A stretch of DNA of 64,000 bases from Gammaproteobacteria bacterium (GTDB lineage: Bacteria; Pseudomonadota; Gammaproteobacteria; VBWC01). Shown piece by piece: positions 59,020 to 64,000 of the stretch (its first letter is position 1; each line of letters begins with the position of its first letter). Below the pieces are notes generated by a model. The model searched no databases. It was not told the origin of the DNA and was given only the letters and a program-made list of their open reading frames with translations. Location of the stretch: NCBI GenBank assembly GCA_006218035.1, contig VBWC01000001.1, forward strand, positions 62,001-126,000. Reading direction: 5' to 3'. The position numbers were made by a program, and so were the translations under genes.

Positions 59020-60468
59020 CTACGCTTTCCGTACCCGAGTTCCGTCAGCACCGTCCTCTACAACATAGCCCTGTGCTTTCAGCGCGTCACGAACTTCATC
59101 GGAGGTTTTCCAATCTTTCTCACGGCGCGCTTTGTCACGTATTGAAACGAGCACATCAACCGTTACCTCCCGGCTGTTGAAGTTTAAAACCGCTTGCGGA
59201 ATCGCTACAGATTTAGTCCTGCTCATGTACTTGAGGAATATCTCCGGATTGTCTGCCAGACTACCAAGCAGTCCCCCGAGTTCTTTCAACGTCATAACCA
59301 GCACCGCTGCCCGATCAGTAGCCTTATCGTCCAGCGCGCGATTGATCTCGCCGGCGATGCCATCCAGCACGGCCAGCGCATCTGAGGTATTGAAATCATC
59401 ATCCATCGCCGCGCGGAACGACCGGTCATAGGCCGTGTCGCCGGCCGCTGCCGCCGACACGCCTTCCTGCCCGGCCCGGTACAGCGCGCGATACAGACCC
59501 GCCAGTCGTTTCTCGGCCGACGCCAGCAGATCGAGGCTGTAGTTCAGCGGGCTACGGTAATGGCTTTGCAGAATAAAATAGCGAATGATCTCGCCGGCGC
59601 GCTGCCCGTCATCCTTGTCCACACGTGCAAGTACGTCGCGCACCGTGAAAAAATTGCCGAGCGACTTGGACATCTTTTCTTCATTGATCTGGACGAAGCC
59701 GTTGTGTATCCAGACGTCGACGAATTTCTCGCCGGTTGCGGCCTCACTCTGCGCGATCTCGTTTTCGTGGTGCGGAAACTTCAGGTCCATGCCGCCGCCG
59801 TGGATGTCGAAATGGTTCCCGAGGCACGTCGTCGACATCGCCGAACATTCGATATGCCAGCCCGGCCGGCCTTTACCCCATGCCGAATCCCACGCCGGCT
59901 CGCCGGGCCTGGCGGCCTTCCATAACACGAAATCCAGCGGGTCATCTTTGGCCTCGTCGATCTCGACGCGGCTGCCGGCGCGCAGGTCCGCCATGCGTTT
60001 GTTGGACAATTTGCCGTAATTCTCAAACCGGCTGACGTCGTAGTACACATCGCCGTTGCCCGCCTGATAGGCGAACCCCTTGTCGATCAGCGTCGCGATC
60101 ATCGTGGTAATGGCGTCCATCGAATCCGTCGCACGCGGTTCATGGTCGGGCGGCAGCACACCCAGCGCCTGCTCGTCTTCGTGCATCGCGGCGATGTAGC
60201 GTCCGGTCAGCACATCAATGTCTTCGTCGTTCTCGCGCGCCCGCCGGATGATCTTGTCGTCGATGTCGGTGATATTGCGTACGTAGTTCACCTCGAGGCC
60301 AGTGGCGCGCAGATAACGCACAATCACGTCGAACACCACCATGACGCGGGCGTGACCGAGGTGGCAGTAGTCGTAGACCGTCATGCCGCAGACGTAGATA
60401 TCGACCTTGCGGTCGGGACGCTCAAATTTCTCTTTTTGCCGGGTCAGGCTGTTATAGATCTGCAACAT
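59020..60468 (-). CDS. cysS: Cysteinyl-tRNA synthetase
   Basis: 482 residues. Signatures in order: [20 protein letters not shown] (zinc Cys and HIGH-like HLGH), [20 protein letters not shown] (zinc ligands) and [14 protein letters not shown] (KMSKS). It charges tRNA-Cys. It follows gltX by 280 bases that are filled with repeats. Length near the usual 460. Confidence 0.97.
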   Translation of the reverse strand: MLQIYNSLTRQKEKFERPDRKVDIYVCGMTVYDYCHLGHARVMVVFDVIVRYLRATGLEVNYVRNITDIDDKIIRRARENDEDIDVLTGRYIAAMHEDEQALGVLPPDHEPRATDSMDAITTMIATLIDKGFAYQAGNGDVYYDVSRFENYGKLSNKRMADLRAGSRVEIDEAKDDPLDFVLWKAARPGEPAWDSAWGKGRPGWHIECSAMSTTCLGNHFDIHGGGMDLKFPHHENEIAQSEAATGEKFVDVWIHNGFVQINEEKMSKSLGNFFTVRDVLARVDKDDGQRAGEIIRYFILQSHYRSPLNYSLDLLASAEKRLAGLYRALYRAGQEGVSAAAAGDTAYDRSFRAAMDDDFNTSDALAVLDGIAGEINRALDDKATDRAAVLVMTLKELGGLLGSLADNPEIFLKYMSRTKSVAIPQAVLNFNSREVTVDVLVSIRDKARREKDWKTSDEVRDALKAQGYVVEDGADGTRVRKA

Positions 60469-60501
60469 CTCATCACGTCTTCCGTCTTATGAACTCAAAT
60501 T

Positions 60502-60588
60502 CGTCATTCCGGGCGAAGCGAAGCGTACGAGCCCATGGACGGGCGAGGTAGGCGATGTCGGGAACAACTGTCGAGACCCGGAATCCAG
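60502..60588. repeat. Large imperfect palindromic repeat, gltX-cysS gap (left copy)
   Basis: Begins CGTCATTCCGGGCGAAGCG and ends ACCCGGAATCCAG, so the two ends pair (CATTCCGGG/CCCGGAAT) around a 60-base middle. The end boxes match those of the neighbouring palindromes (GTCATTCC..GGAATCCAG), so it is a longer relative of the same repeat family. Confidence 0.7.
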
Positions 60589-60643
60589 CCCTTATCGAAG
60601 TCGCCGCGTTTCCATTTGCATAGGCGAGTCGCGACCGGATGGA

Positions 60644-60670
60644 CTGGATTCCCGCTTTCGCGGGAATGAC
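60644..60670. repeat. Palindromic extragenic repeat, gltX-cysS gap (right copy)
   Basis: CTGGATTCCCGCTTTCGCGG followed by GAATGAC: an inverse-orientation copy of the family at 58887-58913, with loop TTTC in place of GCAA. Together with the left copy it fills most of the gap between gltX and cysS. Confidence 0.85.
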
Positions 60671-60748
60671 GACCTCTGGACCGGTCATGCCGCCAGGTGA
60701 TTTCCAACAATCCGAGGTTCCTTATCGCTGTTAACTCTATACTGAACA

Positions 60749-62170
60749 CTACGACCCGGCGCTGTTGATTCCGGCCTGCAACCGCCGTCTTGCGCGCTCG
60801 ATCGATAACAGCGGTATCAGCTGTGCCATCTCCGGACCGTCGGTCTCGCCGGTCAGTGCCGCGCGCAACGGCAGAAACAGCGCCTTTCCCCTGGCGTTCG
60901 TCGCCTGCTTCAGATCGCTCAGCAGTGCCGCAAAATCGCCGCGATGCGCATCGAGCGCGCGCACGGCGTGTTCGAAAAAGGCGGCGCCGGCATTGCGGAT
61001 AATCGTGTGCGCCGCGTCGTTCAATGCCAACGGCTCGTGAAACAATATCGTGGCCCAATGCAGCGCGTCTTTCGGGAACAGCACATTGGGGCGTACGGCG
61101 TCGAAAAACGCGTCGCGACGGGCTTCTGTCACAATGTGCCGGACATCCTCGCCCATCCATTCCCACAACGCCACGGCGTCGCTGCGGATCACCGCCTCGC
61201 GCTGCCAGTGCATCAGTTGCGCGGGATCAAACTGCGACGGCACGCGCCCGACCCGCTCCAGTTGAAACTGCGCGGCCAGCGCGGCCGTGCTCAAGAAACT
61301 GTTATCGTCGTAGTTGTGACCAAGACGCGCCAGATAATTAATGACTGCGTCCGGCAGATAGCCTGCCTCACTCAACTCATGCACGCTGAAACTGCCATGG
61401 CGTTTCGACAACGGTGTGCCGTCGGAGCCGACGATCATCGCGATATGACCATAGCGCGGCGCCGTCAGGCCTAGCGCTTCCAGCAACAAGATCTGGCGCG
61501 GCGTGTTGGTCAGGTGATCCTCGCCGCGCAGCACATGCGTCACGCCCATCAACGCGTCATCGACCGCGTTGCAGAAAAAAAATGCCGGCGTACCGTCGGA
61601 GCGACGCACCACGAAATCGCCAATGTGGTCGGTTTCAAAGCGCTGCGGGCCGCGCACCAGGTCATCGAACATCACGGTAGCGCCGGGCGGCACGCGGAAA
61701 CGCAAAGTCGGTCGCAGGCCCCTTTCAAGACGCGCGATCACCTCATCGCGGGTCAGTTTCAGGCAAGTGCCAGAGTAACGCGGCGGCTGTCCGGCCGCCA
61801 GTTGCGACTTGCGGGACAGATTGAGTTGCTGTTCGCTGCAAAAACAGTGGTAGGCCAGCTGCTGCTGTTCCAGCAGATCAAAGTAGTTGCGGTAGATATC
61901 GCCCCGTTCGGACTGTAGATACGGCCCGTGCGGACCGCGCATGCCCGGCCCCTCGTGCCAATTGAGCCCCAGCCATTCCAGATCGGTCTCAATCGCCCGC
62001 GCGTAGTCAGCCTCGCTACGGCTTTGGTCGGTATCCTCGATACGCAATAAAAACGTGCCGTCGCGGCTGGCGGAGAACAGCCAGCTGAACAGCGCCGTAC
62101 GCAGATTGCCGACATGCAGCATACCGGTGGGGCTCGGTGCGAACCGGGTTTTGGTGCGGGACTCAGTCAT
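60749..62170 (-). CDS. gltX: Glutamyl-tRNA synthetase
   Basis: 473 residues with FAPSPTGMLHVGNLRTALFS (HIGH-like HVGN), LRIEDTDQSRS, GEDHLTNTPRQ and the KMSKS-like LSKRHGSFSV. It charges tRNA-Glu, possibly tRNA-Gln too if the organism uses GatCAB (not visible here). Divergent from the cyclophilin gene, upstream of cysS. Confidence 0.97.
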   Translation of the reverse strand: MTESRTKTRFAPSPTGMLHVGNLRTALFSWLFSASRDGTFLLRIEDTDQSRSEADYARAIETDLEWLGLNWHEGPGMRGPHGPYLQSERGDIYRNYFDLLEQQQLAYHCFCSEQQLNLSRKSQLAAGQPPRYSGTCLKLTRDEVIARLERGLRPTLRFRVPPGATVMFDDLVRGPQRFETDHIGDFVVRRSDGTPAFFFCNAVDDALMGVTHVLRGEDHLTNTPRQILLLEALGLTAPRYGHIAMIVGSDGTPLSKRHGSFSVHELSEAGYLPDAVINYLARLGHNYDDNSFLSTAALAAQFQLERVGRVPSQFDPAQLMHWQREAVIRSDAVALWEWMGEDVRHIVTEARRDAFFDAVRPNVLFPKDALHWATILFHEPLALNDAAHTIIRNAGAAFFEHAVRALDAHRGDFAALLSDLKQATNARGKALFLPLRAALTGETDGPEMAQLIPLLSIERARRRLQAGINSAGS

Positions 62171-62323
62171 TCCGGTGTTCTTATAATATCCTTAACCTGC
62201 GCGGCGCCATAAAATACCACAGTTGGCTTTTCCTGGCGCCGGTAACGCTTTAATATGCGCAGCAAGCCGGTCAACATACGCCTCCTCGGCGGGCACAGCT
62301 TCCATACGGAGTACAGTCGACCC

Positions 62324-62908
62324 ATGAAACATCCTCTGATCACGGCGTTTCTTATCTATTTGACGTTACTTGCGTCCGGCAACGCACTGGCGGCCGACGC
62401 CGCCCATCCGCGCGTGAGTGTCCAGACATCTGCCGGCGAGATTGTCGTTGAACTGGATCGGGTCAACGCGCCGATCACGGTCGACAACTTTCTCAAGTAC
62501 GTAAACGATGGCTACTACGGCGGCACGATATTTCACCGGGTGATCGACGACTTTATGGTACAGGGTGGCGGCTATACCGAAGCGTTCGACCTTAAACCGA
62601 CCAAGCCGTCGATCCGCAACGAGGCCGCCAACGGCCTGAAAAATACCCGCGGCACCATCGCAATGGCGCGCACCGGCGACCCCCACTCCGCCACCGCGCA
62701 GTTCTTTATTAACGTTGTCGACAACGGCTTTCTCGATCACACCGGCCCGACAGCGAACGGATGGGGATACACGGTGTTCGGCAAGGTCGCGCAAGGCATG
62801 GACGTTATCGACGCTATCCGCAAGATGCCTACCGGTCCCGGCGGGCCGTTCCCTAAAGATGTGCCACGCACGCCGGTGGTGATCAAATCGATCACTTTGC
62901 TCGACTAG
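62324..62908 (+). CDS. ppiA: Periplasmic peptidyl-prolyl cis-trans isomerase (cyclophilin)
   Basis: 194 residues: a signal peptide (cut near GNALA-ADA) and a cyclophilin domain with TSAGEIVVELD, GGTIFHRVIDDFMVQGGGYT, TIAMARTGDPHSATAQFFIN and GWGYTVFGKVAQGMDVID. The catalytic Arg is in FHRV and FINVV follows. It catalyses proline isomerisation in exported proteins. The start ATG 62324 is chosen for the signal peptide; a reading from 62255 would bury it. Confidence 0.94.
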   Translation: MKHPLITAFLIYLTLLASGNALAADAAHPRVSVQTSAGEIVVELDRVNAPITVDNFLKYVNDGYYGGTIFHRVIDDFMVQGGGYTEAFDLKPTKPSIRNEAANGLKNTRGTIAMARTGDPHSATAQFFINVVDNGFLDHTGPTANGWGYTVFGKVAQGMDVIDAIRKMPTGPGGPFPKDVPRTPVVIKSITLLD

Positions 62909-62960
62909 GCCGGCGCTTCGGGCACCGAGCCAGACGTCTCGCTGAGACAGCGCATCGAGT

Positions 62961-63683
62961 ATGACGACATTGTTCATCGCCGATCTGCACCTGTGCGACG
63001 AACGTCCGGCCGTCACCGGGTTGTTCGTCGACTTTCTGCGGTCGCGCACATCCGGCGCCAATGCGCTCTATATACTGGGCGATCTGTTCGAATACTGGGC
63101 CGGCGACGATACGGCGCAACCGGACCAGCAAACTGTCATACGCGGCTTGCAAGACGCGACCAGACGCGGCCTGCCGATTTATTTCATGCACGGCAACCGC
63201 GATTTTCTCATCGGCCAGCGTTTTGCCACGGAAACCGGCTGTCGGCTACTGACCGAGCCGACTATCATTGAGATCAATGGCGAGCGCGTCCTGCTGATGC
63301 ACGGCGACCTGTTGTGCACCGACGATCACGGGTATCTGAAATTCCGCGCGATGGTACGCAACCCCGACTGGCAGAGGGAATTTCTGTTGCGGCCGGCACC
63401 GGAACGCGTGGCCATCGCACGGGAATACCGCGCCGAAAGCAAGAAACAATCCCGCCGGAAGGCACCGGAGATCATGGATGTCAACCAGCTGGAGGTCGCG
63501 CGCGTCATGGAGGCGCATGACGTCCGGCTGCTGATCCACGGCCATACCCACCGGCCTGCCATGCACAGCTTCGCGATCGATGGCAACGAACACCGACGTA
63601 TCGTACTGGGCGATTGGTACCTGACAGGCAGCGCGCTCGTTGCGGATCATCGCGGTTATCGCCTCGAAGACTTTCCTGTGTGA
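62961..63683 (+). CDS. lpxH: UDP-2,3-diacylglucosamine diphosphatase
   Basis: 240 residues of the calcineurin-like phosphoesterase fold with all metal motifs: FIADLHLCDERP, LGDLFEYWAGDD, YFMHGNRDFLIG, LLMHGDLLCTDD and LLIHGHTHRPAMH. It hydrolyses UDP-2,3-diacylglucosamine to lipid X in lipid A synthesis. Downstream of the cyclophilin gene, a neighbour pair often seen in gammaproteobacteria. Confidence 0.96.
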   Translation: MTTLFIADLHLCDERPAVTGLFVDFLRSRTSGANALYILGDLFEYWAGDDTAQPDQQTVIRGLQDATRRGLPIYFMHGNRDFLIGQRFATETGCRLLTEPTIIEINGERVLLMHGDLLCTDDHGYLKFRAMVRNPDWQREFLLRPAPERVAIAREYRAESKKQSRRKAPEIMDVNQLEVARVMEAHDVRLLIHGHTHRPAMHSFAIDGNEHRRIVLGDWYLTGSALVADHRGYRLEDFPV

Positions 63684-63706
63684 CACATTGCGACGAAGGG
63701 GCCGGC

Positions 63707-63940
63707 GTGACGCAACCCATGGCACCCCGGCACGACCGGCTCGAACCTCTCCGCCGGAACGGCGTTGAAGCATGGCGCAGAAATATCCACCGGTCTAAAG
63801 AATTCTTCGAGCGGTACGATACGTCGGATCTACGCAAGCGCGGCCCGAATCCAATCGGCACAAGTATTGCCACGTGTTTGCTGCTTGCACTGGCGTCATA
63901 TTATCCAACAGCGTTTTTTGCTATTGTTGGTGGCGTATGA
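63707..63940 (+). CDS. Small membrane-anchored protein, unknown
   Basis: 77 residues from GTG 63707 with AAGGGG six bases upstream. A basic hydrophilic part (RRNGVEAWRRNIHRSKEFFE) is followed by one hydrophobic segment at the C-terminus (IATCLLLALASYYPTAFFAI). I do not recognise it. Its stop overlaps the ATG of the next gene (ATGA), so the two are likely coupled. A good ribosome site and coupling favour a real gene. Confidence 0.5.
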   Translation: MTQPMAPRHDRLEPLRRNGVEAWRRNIHRSKEFFERYDTSDLRKRGPNPIGTSIATCLLLALASYYPTAFFAIVGGV

Positions 63941-64000
63941 TTTTGCGTGACATCAAGCAGTGGCTGACGGTCATGTGCGGCGGCATACTCCTGCTGGGCA
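63937..64000 (+). CDS. Start of an exported or membrane protein, cut by the window edge
   Basis: ATG 63937 reads MILRDIKQWLTVMCGGILLL followed by G before the window ends. The hydrophobic run suggests a signal peptide or first membrane helix. It overlaps the previous stop by four bases. No function can be assigned from 21 codons. Confidence 0.5.
   Translation, partial: MILRDIKQWLTVMCGGILLLG

Overview
This 64 kb window looks like chromosomal DNA of a gammaproteobacterium outside the enteric group. The evidence is gene order: leuC-leuD-leuB-asd-fimV, nrdR-ribD-ribE-ribB-ribH-nusB-thiL-pgpA, glyA beside nrdR, yajC-secD-secF beside tgt-queA, and xseB-ispA-dxs are all arrangements familiar from that class. 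Most core genes are GC-rich. The first 5 kb and parts of the 7.5-8.5 kb stretch look visibly less GC-rich, as is common for surface-polysaccharide loci. The exact family cannot be decided by reading alone; a Chromatiales-like or other free-living autotroph-type gammaproteobacterium is a guess.

Layout. (1) 1-13.6 kb: an exopolysaccharide/O-antigen type locus. On the + strand are a flippase, a methyltransferase broken by a one-base frameshift, a Wzy-like polymerase/ligase, three glycosyltransferases and a WecG/TagA-type glycosyltransferase. Facing it on the - strand is an export and control operon: outer-membrane barrel, Wza-like exporter, Wzc-like tyrosine autokinase and CpsB-type PHP phosphatase. 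The zone contains decay products: a methyltransferase N-terminus interrupted by TAA and the C-terminal tail of an IS110-type transposase. (2) 13.6-14.9 kb: a non-coding stretch with an intact tRNA-Ser(GGA) surrounded by partial copies of the same tRNA and GC-rich repeat units. (3) 14.9-24.2 kb: xseB, isoprenoid precursor genes (ispA, dxs), queD, folE2, a glutamine amidotransferase, and a tightly coupled cassette of porin-like protein, small PstS-like periplasmic protein and a HAMP-PAS-GGDEF-EAL protein. (4) 24.2-31.7 kb (- strand): riboflavin operon with nusB, thiL, pgpA, nrdR and glyA. (5) 32.2-40.5 kb: a second diguanylate cyclase, a histone-deacetylase-family amidohydrolase, secF-secD-yajC, tgt-queA and a tRNA-Leu(CAA). 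(6) 40.7-50.4 kb: glycogen/alpha-glucan metabolism (phosphorylase, MalQ, GH57 amylase, GlgC, GlgB; no GlgA seen). (7) 50.4-58.9 kb: EcfT-like membrane protein, FimV, asd, leuBDC, folD. (8) 59-64 kb: cysS, gltX, a periplasmic cyclophilin, lpxH and two small unidentified genes at the right edge.

How they fit together. folE2, queD, queA and tgt supply four steps of queuosine tRNA modification from two separate loci. The RibB protein carries a visibly degenerate GTP cyclohydrolase II domain, so a separate RibA is expected elsewhere. Two c-di-GMP enzymes differ in product-feedback site (one has RxxD, the other does not). Palindromic intergenic repeats with the core CCCGCxxxxGCGGG occur between leuD and leuB, after folD, and between gltX and cysS.

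Most of the window is ordinary core genome. I did not find a defence island, CRISPR array, prophage or obviously unprecedented system. The least explained parts are the tRNA-Ser repeat field, the porin/PstS-like/c-di-GMP cassette and the decay zone in the polysaccharide locus.
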